Shown: positions 46,301 to 64,000 of the stretch, piece by piece
How positions within the stretch are numbered: the first letter of the stretch is position 1
Layout: every line of letters begins with the position of its first letter
Assembly: GCA_030248135.1 (NCBI GenBank)
Contig: JASANC010004096.1
Coordinates: 1-64,000 of the forward strand
DNA length: 64,000 nt
Source of the DNA: Theristus sp. LFF4_11
Taxonomy: Eukaryota > Nematoda > Chromadorea > Monhysterida > Xyalidae
Direction of reading: 5' to 3'
The notes under the pieces: generated by a model
What the model was told of the DNA's origin: nothing
The model's database searches: none
What the model saw: the letters and a program-made list of their open reading frames with translations, nothing else
Translations under genes and position numbers: made by a program

Positions 46301-46403
46301 ACTCAGGGCATCAAGGCGGTTCGATTGGTCTTAAATTTGACTGAATTTGAAAACTTTTTTGAAATTGTGCCTAAGGAGGGTCGGTATTGTGGAAAAGCCT
46401 ATC
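43389..46403. mobile_element. Foldback-type element with ~149-bp arrays, flanked by TTAA
   Basis: A 3015-bp near-perfect palindrome. The ends are GATAGGCTTTTTGAG and the complement of GATAGGCTTTTCCAC, flanked by TTAA (43385-43388 and 46404-46407), the duplication made by piggyBac-type elements. About 700 bases at each end pair directly (for example CCTTGATGCCCTGAG at 43480 and CTCAGGGCATCAAGG at 46311). The middle, about 44080-45700, is a tandem array of 147-150-bp units (GCCGTAAATACAAATCGAGG at 44292, next copy at 44442) that switches orientation near 44735. No transposase. Confidence 0.85.
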
Positions 46404-46407
46404 TTAA

Positions 46408-47977
46408 ACTATCACAGTAAATCTCAACTACCAAAGACAACGGAGAGCGAAAGGTAACCAAACCAAGGTCTGTTTTTTCTTTTCACACAATGAATCGGAG
46501 AAAATAATCTTGTAATTTCTTTGACGCAAAACACGCATGTATCCTTCAAACAAACAAAATGTCTTTGCACAATTTTAAAATAGAAACTTTTATGGTGAAA
46601 TTCAAGTTTCATTTCTATCCAAACCGACCCGACCCAGAAATTTCCAATATGAAAATTAAAATTTCTACGGAAACAATTTAGAAATAAGGTTGGTTGGTCA
46701 TTTAGATAATTGTACACATTTGAACAATGGTTTTCAATTCAAACATTATAATATCTAGATAATAACACACCGAAAACCAAAAAGCTAGTCCTGATTTCAG
46801 CTCTAGCACCGAAGATAGAATTCTTACACTTTCTCGTTGTTGATATTATCTGGGGGGAAACCGGACTAGAGTGGTATTTACACTTCTTACTCAGAAAAGT
46901 ATTCAATAATTTGTCTTTGTGCTCACAGTGCTTAATTTGCCAATAAAAAATAAAACTCCAGTTCACCAAAAAAACGAAAGAGAACAAAGTGCAAAATGTT
47001 CCGCCAATTTACCCACACAACCGGGTTTGACAAACATATGATACTCTGTTTTCAAGCCACGACACAAAAAATAGCACTCACGTTGCATTTTGATTTCAAA
47101 ATTGAGAACAAAAGCCCAAACCCACTCACGTCATTTGCACTACCACAAGTTGAAAAATATCATTGAAAAAATACTACTTCATTTAAAAAACGTGTTCGCG
47201 TTATTTACTAATTCTTCAAGCTACTAATTCATTCTGTTTTATGCAAGGTAGATAAAAACACAGCTGTTGTCCTCTTAAACGCAAAAAGGGGTCGTTTTTG
47301 CAATCAGCAACCATCAAAACTCCGTTCCAAATCCTAAAAGAAGCGGTAAAATAACGATATTGTTTTACATGAATAGTAAATCTGTGAATGTGGACATTAT
47401 AACAACAAACAACTCAATGATTCTTGCAGAAAAAATTTAAAAAAATCCATAGAATTGTGAACAGATAAATTCTTGCAACGTGATAGGAGAAACAAAAACA
47501 CCAACTCGTCAACATTCTGTACAGATAGACGTCATCATCCACAAACTAACCGTACCTGAGGTCCAGCACACTATTTTGACCAGTGCACATTCTCGATTGT
47601 TTAAGATTTTTCTTTCATATTCATACTCCAGCTCAGTATCTATCATTCAACTCCGTTTGTTCGTTCAGCCGCAGTTCAGTTTGAAAAAATCTCACTTTTT
47701 TGCAGGACTTCGAATCTGCAGAGTTGCAGATTTTCATTACAGACCAATTCGGTACTATGTAGATTAATGTTCAACCAAGCATCCCGATCCCGAATGTCGT
47801 AAACTGTCGGAGGAAGGTAACTCAATTTAACAATCGACAACGCCCACTTTACCCATAAACAAATCCTAATTCTCCAGACGCCACAATCAACAATCATCAA
47901 TTTGCGAAACGAGCACAAAATCAGCGAGGGAAGCAATGTGACGCCCTTGCGGTTCCACCAACTGCGCATGCGATCGC
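46408..47977. other. Intergenic / AMPK alpha 3' flank
   Basis: Noncoding sequence downstream of the AMPK alpha stop; the 3' untranslated region should lie at its right end (below 47977). No repeat family or exon seen. Confidence 0.45.
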
Positions 47978-56508
<8,531 letters not shown>

Positions 56509-58991
56509 TCGCTTTACTCGAGCTGCTGCTCACTGAGCCGAAGCTTGCCTCCCAGTTCCAAAGCAGTCTTTCAAGTCTCAATTGTTCCGCCCGCAATTAC
56601 GACGACATGTTGTCTGGCTCGTTTGTTCGTTCAACGCACGCACGCACACGACTAGATTATTGGTTAGTAGCAGGTGGCTCACGAGAACTGATATGCTAAG
56701 AAAATGGCAGAATAACGATAGTGACAGTCATGAACATCGGCCGCCAGTGCTACGCTGTACCAAATGACGGTGGCTGGTTTTTTTGGTTACTGACTAAAGC
56801 TGCATTCATGAAGCAGCATTTGGTGACCGCGTAGCTATGGTTCAACACAGCTGCGCGTCACTAAATACTGCTTCATGAATGCCGCTTAATGAATACTGAA
56901 TAAATCAAGCTGGTTCACTGAATGACACAACTCGTGAGTAAATTCTGGATGGATGGATGGATGGATGGAATTCTGTGTGTTCAATGAGTTTCAGTTTAAG
57001 GGTTATTTTCTAGAGAGCGGATCAGACTAACACCTGTTAAAAAATTAATGATGAACCGACGAGGAAAGAAAGCAATGCTTATGAAATCAGTTGTAATCAG
57101 CTCTTTTTAATCAGCGCGTTCCTACCCTTCCCTTCCATCTCAAACATAGTAATTCGTCAAAAACTCTACGTGAGTTCCAGAACAGAAGTAATTAACGACT
57201 GTTAAAAACGAGCCCATTTGTTGAGCTAAACTGAAAACTGATGATGAACTGAAACTTAAAAATTGGAACAAGAGAATGAGTTGCAATGGAGCATCCGGCG
57301 GACGTCATGGAAGCACCGGACGACACATCGCAATACAAACTGTGTTGACGTTTTCATCATGAGTTCAAAGCGCATTAGAGGGTTTGAAAATATGCCTTGA
57401 CGCAGCAACGCTTCTGTTAGCTGCTGATTATGGGCACGCAGTAAACATTAACAACAACAACAACGGCACGACACAGCAACAGATGACAGATAACATGCGC
57501 GCAAAACTTGAAAGTAATGTATTAGTTTTGTGCGCGTGACAAAAGTGAACATGGATACCAAACGCACTAAGCAGTCGACTGCATCGCGTCATTATGACGT
57601 TTTTTTTTTACTTCAGCACGCATTCTGGAGGAAAAGATTCGTTCAAGCATTGGAATAACTCAAGTGTCTGAATGAAAAAAAACAGATCCCGATAGCAAGC
57701 ATCATAACATTTTCAATGATAAATTTAACTCGGTAATAAAATTCATGCAAAATGGGCCGTGTGGGCAAAAATTTGAACCATAAGTGCAACCGTTACATAC
57801 AATGCATGCCGGTCTATGTGGGTCAAATTTTTCAACAATTTTTTCATTTGGCGATGCAGCAATGATAAAACACTGAAACTACTTTTTTGACAAAACGGGC
57901 ACCAACCGTTTGATGAAAAAAAAACCTTCAACAGCACAAGTTCAGTGAAACGACTATTTTCAGAGCTCCATTCTGCAAGGCACGACTCGGTCGTATCATA
58001 TTAATCGAAGAAACGTCGGACGTGAAATTAACGAATGAGTGAATCCTTTCAAAAACCGTCATCAATATTGAGTTAAGAAAACGATAGAGTTTCAGCAGCT
58101 TAGACACATTAAAACAGCATGAAAACACGTGAATTTTTAACAGATCACGTTTCTAAATAATTGAATTTCGAGTTGAATTGAAGTGAATTTCGAACAAATA
58201 CGAGGCGAATCGGGTCCTTCACGTTTTTTCGGTTACACGGAATTGGGGAAATCACTCAAATTCGAAAAAACGCTCAGGTTTGCTTGAGGCTTGTGGGTTC
58301 CCGTTTGATGGACCGCTGAGGTTTACAGGCCTCAAACACACCCTGAATATAAAGATGCTTCCACTAAGATCTTATATTTTGTAGAATACCCACAGTTGCC
58401 TGCCAGCACTTTCATACCACAGAATCACCTGTTATCAATTTCAATTTAGCAGTTTGAGCGAGATTTTCAAAGCTTAATAGAGAGTTCAATTCAGAGTAGC
58501 TCAAGAAACAAGAGTAAACTGCAAACACAAGAAATATCTACTAAATTACCTACTGAGATTGATTAAATGAACAATGTCGCAGGTTTCCATGCAACACTGT
58601 GACATCCAGTTGAAGCTGACATTTATCGTCGTGCTTGAGGTAATTCGGGAGAAAACTCGATCAAAATTAACGGGACACACAAAACACCGAGTGATTGCAC
58701 TTTAATGACTTCAATCATGTACTCAACCAATGGGAACAAACGGAATGCACACGAAGTTTTATCATGACAAGAGGTTCTGTGGCACAAAAGGCGTCTAATG
58801 ACTGGTGAAATCATACAAATATACCATCAAAGTAAGGAAATACAAAACATATCCTAATAATTGAAGTCATCGTTTCCAAAGTTGCGTCATTGAAATATAC
58901 ATCAACAAAACCAAGGAGTCTAACCAAAACCGCATTAACGACAAAGATTGGCCAGCAGAAAAACCACCGAGCGGCTTACGGGCAGCGTGCC
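56509..58991. other. AMPK alpha upstream region, noncoding
   Basis: Contains the presumed promoter and 5' untranslated region just above 56508 (GC-rich to about 56660). Further on it holds a hairpin MITE (56795-56888) and a short (ATGG)n run at about 56947-56970. No exon is supported. Confidence 0.5.
56795..56888. mobile_element. Palindromic hairpin MITE, copy 5 of 5
   Basis: TAAAGCTGCATTCATGAAGC at the left and TACTGCTTCATGAATGCCGC then TTA at the right; about 94 bp. Located about 290 bp upstream of the AMPK alpha start. Confidence 0.87.
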
Positions 58992-60005
58992 TAGGGTTAG
59001 GGGCTTTGAAAAAAAATTTTTTCGTTAAAAAAAATTTGGATTTTTTTTTCAAACTTAAAAAAAATTTGAATTTTTTTTTTCTACTTTGCTCTGAAAATTC
59101 GATTTATGGCATAATTTTTTGAAAGTTCAAACCAAATTTTCTTCCCAACTTCTTTGTGTGCTTAGGTAAATGTCATTATTTGGTCATTTTGACCGACGTA
59201 CTCCATGTTTTTCGATTTGGATGACTTCTAGAGTCAATTTTTAGCGTTGAAATGACTTAACTGAATTGAAATATCGTTTCAGAAATCGTTTTCTTGCAAC
59301 TTAGAACATGTTTTTCAGTCGGTAGGCCATGAGATGAACATGATATCTTGTTGATTGGCGTATGTTATAGGTCTACAATGGAGTTGTGCGATATATTGTT
59401 AAACAATTTGAGCGGAGATGTTGGTTAATACCACATCACACGACCGTTTTTCAGATACCCGATAACATGGCCACATGTTAAAACTTGCGTGCTGAGCTAA
59501 ACTAACGTGTTAAACTTGCGTCTGTCAGTTGCCCGCAACATGATCGCGAAATCATGGTACGTGTTTTCGATACGATGATTTGAAGAGTGGGCTCTCGCCA
59601 TGTGGCAGATAGCATAGCTGGTTGAACCTGAAAGTAAGTGTCTTGGGGGGGGGGGGGCGACCGGGTCGACAGGGGTTGCCGACTTAGCTACAGCAAACAG
59701 GAATTTTTGAACACAGTCAAATTTTGGTAATTTTCAAAAGAGGAACCACTAAGAACGGTTCATTATTCAAGTACACGTGAAAAATTGCTCTGTTTTACTG
59801 TTGAAAATGCAACTTTCCCTCTATGAAATGGACATAATTTCAATAAAACACGATTTTCGCTCTTATAGTTTCCCGGATCGTTCTGAAAATAGTCTAGATG
59901 AACTCAGCTCGACGAGACGCTTCGAACGAACCTAACTTGTAAAAAAAAATTTTTTTTAATTTTTTTAATTTAAAAAAAATCCGGATTTTTTTCCCCCTAA
60001 CCCTA
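58992..60005. mobile_element. hAT-like element with TAGGGTTAGGGG ends and 8-bp duplication
   Basis: A 1014-bp element beginning TAGGGTTAGGGGC and ending CCCCCTAACCCTA, flanked by the 8-bp direct repeat AGCGTGCC (58984-58991 and 60006-60013). Long A/T runs follow each end, and an interior motif (ATGGCATAATTTTTTGAAAG) is shared with the elements at 3395-4103 and 20901-21660, so it is a cousin of those. No transposase. Confidence 0.85.
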
Positions 60006-60013
60006 AGCGTGCC

Positions 60014-63000
60014 AACTGGTGTGGTAAACACGAAAATCGTCGGCAAACACATGATTCAGCGATTATAAACGTTGCTTCAATTAAGCTTAGGGAGGGCACG
60101 GGAAAACGTCGTTTTTATAAAAAAGAAACCGTTTTTCACGCTAAAAACGGTTTTGTACCAAAAGAAAACCTGAATTTTCAGTCGTCGAAACAAATCCAAA
60201 TTTTCATCCTTCGAATCCACCACTCAGTTGTGCGGGAAAAGCAACGGTTTGATTATTGTTCACAAAACCGACAAGAACAGGTTCACCAAGCTTTTCTTGG
60301 TCAATTGTGTGTTTGGCAAAAATTCAGAGCAATATTCTGAAGCCGGAAAACTATTTTCGAGAAAAAAGGCTCTAAAAACCGTTTTAAACCCTGAAAAAAC
60401 CGGCTGCATTGGGCGGAAACCAAAAAATGGAGAGAAAACTTCTTGCCGAATAAGAATGGAAGAGAAAAATAGATTTCGTGCCATTCTTGTTAGAAATCGC
60501 ACGCACACAGCATTTCACAGCGCACATGTACTGTATATGCGCAGCATGCTTATTTTTTACTCGCGGCGGTTTGGTTGCGCCGCCGTGATGTTATCCAAGA
60601 CAAATATATCAATCGAAGCATACAAACATAACATGCACCCATGCAATCATGCACACTCCAACAACAGCGAAAGTATGCACCATACTTAGCGGTAATATGT
60701 ATTCGTGGTTGGCGCTGGCGAAATATTTCGCGAAACATAATCAAATTATTTCTCGCGCTCTCGTGTGAAAGCTGAGCGCAACGCTTCCATCATGGCACAT
60801 TCAATGCAATGCTCAACCGCTTTCATATTCATAGATTGCTGTGCAAGGCACCAACCAACTGGCCGCAGTGGCGTCAGAGGAACTGAACTGCTCGTTTCTG
60901 CTTCCAATTCCGTCCAGACTAACAGTAATAACATTTACGAAAACACATTGTTCAGGAAGAAAACGCAGGAAAAAAAACAATCATGATTACGGAAATGCCA
61001 TCCAGCCGACGCAGTCTTTCACTGCCTTCTGATTCAGTTATTTGAGTCTTCATTTTTTGAATTACATTGTACTGCAGAACGCAATAAAGTGAAAGTAACG
61101 TTCAAGTGTCATGCGAGAATATGTTTGTTGGCTGTAAATTGAAACTCACTAGAGAACTGAATGAATGAAACGCAACCATGTGTTGATGTTAGTATGCTGT
61201 TTTGAGCGATGCCGACAGATAATTGTTTTATTTTTAGCACACCCAGCATTTCTTGAATCTCGCTTCCCAACCGCGCGATAAACACGAAACAGAGAAATAT
61301 GAGAAAAGAATGACGGGAACGAAAACGGGTGAACCGTGTGCGTGCGTCCGTGCGTTAATGAACAAACGAGCCCAGACTCAACTCCTTTCTCTTTTCCGAG
61401 CTCTCACGATAAACAAAACATTTCAAGCGACCGCTATCGAAACCCACTAGATAACACTCATTTCGCACGAAATGCAGTTAATAAACTTTGAAAAAAAAAC
61501 TTATGGGGGAACATTTATAGCACGTGTGTGGGCAACGCCGCAACGAAGGCACCTGCAGCGCGCATGGATTGCTTTCTATTTACGCGTGTCTTGCCTCTTT
61601 CTCTTATTCTGTCTTGACAAGCCTCAGCGGCATATTCAGTTCTGGTTACACAGAGAAAAAAGACATGGAGAAAAGAGGCGAACCCAGCTAGCTGACGAGC
61701 GCACTGCTAGAGGCTTGGATCTGGATGAAAAAAAGTAAACAGGCAGCAGCAACCAAGCGCATGGGGGGGGTAATATTGCGTTCTGCGTCAAGAGCAGCGC
61801 ATTTCGCAAAAGCGTCAGAAGGCTGAGCTTGCTTGGTGGGCCCCGGCACCGCGGTATGGTATGCTCATAACTCGCCGGGCACCGTTTGATGTGAACGCTG
61901 CCAAATCTTGCATGGACGTGGCATCGATATTTTGAAAACACATGAATCTTTGCGAAAGTAGCAGCCGAAACATATGATGGATCTTGATGAACTTCTTGTG
62001 ATCCGGCAGCACTTGATTTCGTCACTAACGGGCACGTGAAGTTTGAAGAGGCCGGTGAGCCTAGAGCATACTGCTCAGTTGTACCGCACGAAACACACCA
62101 GTGAAGTGGATCCACAAGACTAATGTTTCGGCGATTTTCCGTCCAAAAACACACAGCGATATTTCGACGTTCAATGTGTTGTATATACATAAGTGAAGAA
62201 CGCTGTGATAATATAACCGTGTTGTGTATATTTCTATTCTGCACGTCAGCAAAACCCAGTGGACAACTGAATTGGTTGCAACGCGTTAAGTAAGCACAGC
62301 TCGTCATTGCGTATTATTGGGAAATTTTGTGACTGCTTTTGGTCGTTACCGCTTTCGAGCGCGTTGAGTTGAAATAAATTGAGAATTGAATTGTTTGTTT
62401 GACCACCCCACCTGAATTTTTTTTGTTTTTGATGGTAATTGTAACCAGTTTCGCAATTGTATTTTTTGATAAAGCACCATCCCTCTGAACAGCATGAAGG
62501 CTGAAAACGTTTTTATATTAACCGCTAAACATGAAGGAAAAGCTCGCTAAAATATGGTCGGAAGGAAGACGAAGCACTTTGGTCAACACCATAAAAAGTA
62601 CCACAAACACACAGGCACATACATGTACACTGCATGGCAGCCATTGTGTTTGCTTGCTAGTGTACAACAGCATCAAGGAAAAAACAAGTGGAACTAAAAT
62701 GCGCGGTCGTCCAACAACGATACCATAAAAATTCCAGGCAACTAATAAACACAGTGAAACAAACTGGCGACAGCACCACGTGTTTTATACACCATCTGAC
62801 TAAACAGCATGGAGCGACAAAAAAAGCATTGGCAATGGCTGCGCGACGGCATCAATATATTCACTTGCAGTTCAGTAGACTAAAACCAGCATGGTTTTCT
62901 GCCTTGAAAGGCCAGACCCGCTGCCATGTGACCAGTCCAAGTTTGAAAATAAAGTTGAAAACATTGCACTGCTGCAAACATTTCTCAGTGTCAAAATTTT

Positions 63001-63658
63001 CCATATTTTTTTCTGAGATATTTTCTTCTCTGCCTTCAGCAAAAAAAAATGTTGTAGGTTTTCCTGTGTGGAGTTCACCCACGGCAACAGGTTACACTTG
63101 TCGTTTATGCAACAAAACGCACAAACACAACTTGAGAATATTGCTCAGCAGAAAATTCTCTGTGAAAAGTTTTATCAGCCACATCACTTCCACACAAACA
63201 CACGAGACGCACAAGAACGTAATGCGTTTCGTGTCTGGTTTAAAGACAAAACGAAGAAGACACGGTTTGAACAGAGACCAAACTGGGACCGTGCAGTGTT
63301 TGTTTATGGTGGTGTTCTGCTGTTATTGTTGTTGTTTTGTTCTAACCAACTCCCCATTGTACAAAAGTTTTGAAGAAACTGGAAAGAATTGCGATAATAA
63401 TATGCGCATAATAACAACAATATCGCATCAAGTATTGCACGCACACGAAACAAGACGAATTTTGGACGTTGTTCTTTCTGATTTTTTCTTATCTTTCTCT
63501 GAAATATCTTCTCTGCGCGTTTTTTGACAATATAATCATCACACCAGAATACCTTGGATAAGGAAGTTTTCCCGGCTGAAAACGTGATAAAAATGAAAAC
63601 CAGGTTGACAAACGGGAAAATTGATTGTTCAATGTGGGAGAAAACAGACAGATTCTAA
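60014..63658. other. Noncoding interval at the right end
   Basis: AT-rich. Open stretches of up to 279 codons occur (62688-63527 +, 61636-62307 -, 60228-60689 +), but none shows a domain, and their composition follows that of the surrounding DNA. No repeat family was recognised. Confidence 0.4.
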
Positions 63659-63934
63659 TTAACGGAATGGGATGTACTCCTTAGACGCAACTAACCAGCA
63701 AATGACTGCGGCCGCAATGCCGCATTTAGCCTGAAAAAACGTATGACAAAAACTGCTGAGGATGCTAATGACCGGACCGCTTTTTACTTTCAAAATGTGC
63801 GTCAATTTGGACCAATTGGGTCTCATTAGAACGGACAGTAGAATTGGGGTTGGGGTCAAACTGCAGTTGAGCCGAAACCGACTAAGCCACGCACTGGAAC
63901 CGGCATAACCCGGCTTGAATACAATCGAACCAAC
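63659..63934 (-). CDS. Possible 3' end of a gene running out of the window
   Basis: The reverse strand reads in one frame from an acceptor-like TTACACAG (63935) to a stop at 63661-63659. A possible 57-bp intron (63787-63731, GTAAAA...TTTTTTCAG) keeps the frame whether or not it is removed. The end AKCGIAAAVICWLVASKEY is a likely membrane helix followed by a short polar tail. I do not recognise the protein, and earlier exons would lie beyond 64000. Confidence 0.3.
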   Translation of the reverse strand, partial: VGSIVFKPGYAGSSAWLSRFRLNCSLTPTPILLSVLMRPNWSKLTHILKVKSGPVISILSSFCHTFFQAKCGIAAAVICWLVASKEYIPFR

Positions 63935-64000
63935 CTGTGTAACAATTTTACTGGCGTCCACGCAAACGATTGCTCAGCATGCAGCGACCCATCTGGTTTG

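Noticed and set aside
61636..62307. 223-codon open frame on the minus strand
   Set aside because: Cys/Ser-rich composition without any recognisable motif or splice context; not supported.
62688..63527. 279-codon open frame on the plus strand
   Set aside because: No domain, no codon bias, low-complexity composition like the surrounding AT-rich DNA; not supported as a gene.

Overview
This is a stretch of a repeat-rich animal (invertebrate) genome, not a prokaryotic or viral one. Three genes are recognisable by family: the CCR4-NOT subunit CNOT3 (+ strand, 6951-18481), the tRNA-acetylation adaptor THUMPD1/Tan1 (+ strand, 24939-26407, apparently incomplete) and the catalytic alpha subunit of AMP-activated protein kinase (- strand, 47978-56508). 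All are cut into many small exons with introns of about 50 to 4600 bp. Short introns, hypervariable repeats, and a secreted von Willebrand A protein plus a C-type-lectin-like fragment would suit a nematode or another small invertebrate; that placement is inference. I built the exon models by hand from splice sites, reading phase and family similarity. The CNOT3 (17 exons, 879 codons), AMPK alpha (16 exons, 930 codons) and vWA (8 exons, 431 codons) models all stay in phase from start to stop, which supports them.

Layout. 1-6950 is nested mobile DNA: a foldback element with 142-bp repeat arrays (1-3189), a 38-bp tandem array, hAT-like non-autonomous elements, and a decayed hAT transposon (4618-6144) with a clean 8-bp target duplication. 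6951-18481 is CNOT3; its 4.6-kb penultimate-region intron holds the left arm of a giant inverted repeat. 19764-22197 holds the last three exons of an unrecognised gene, 22949-24303 a Ser/Arg/Thr-rich protein, and 24939-26407 THUMPD1. The right arm of the giant inverted repeat follows (27008-30768), so arms of about 3.8-4.4 kb enclose about 9 kb of genes. 30930-31147 (-) is a C-type-lectin-like fragment. 33234-38822 (-) is a secreted mucin-like vWA protein whose introns carry three small DNA transposons and one 1.34-kb Harbinger-like element. 41418-41866 (-) are the last exons of an unrecognised gene. 43389-46403 is a second complete foldback element flanked by TTAA. 47978-56508 (-) is AMPK alpha, unusually long and with an extra Cys-rich exon. 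56509-63658 is mostly noncoding with one 1-kb hAT-like element. 63659-63934 (-) may be the 3' end of another gene.

The genes do not form a pathway or operon. The unifying theme of the window is invasion of a gene-dense region by many families of non-autonomous DNA transposons (at least six terminal-repeat types with TA, TAA, TTAA, 8-bp or 9-bp target duplications), almost all in introns or between genes, in places touching splice sites.
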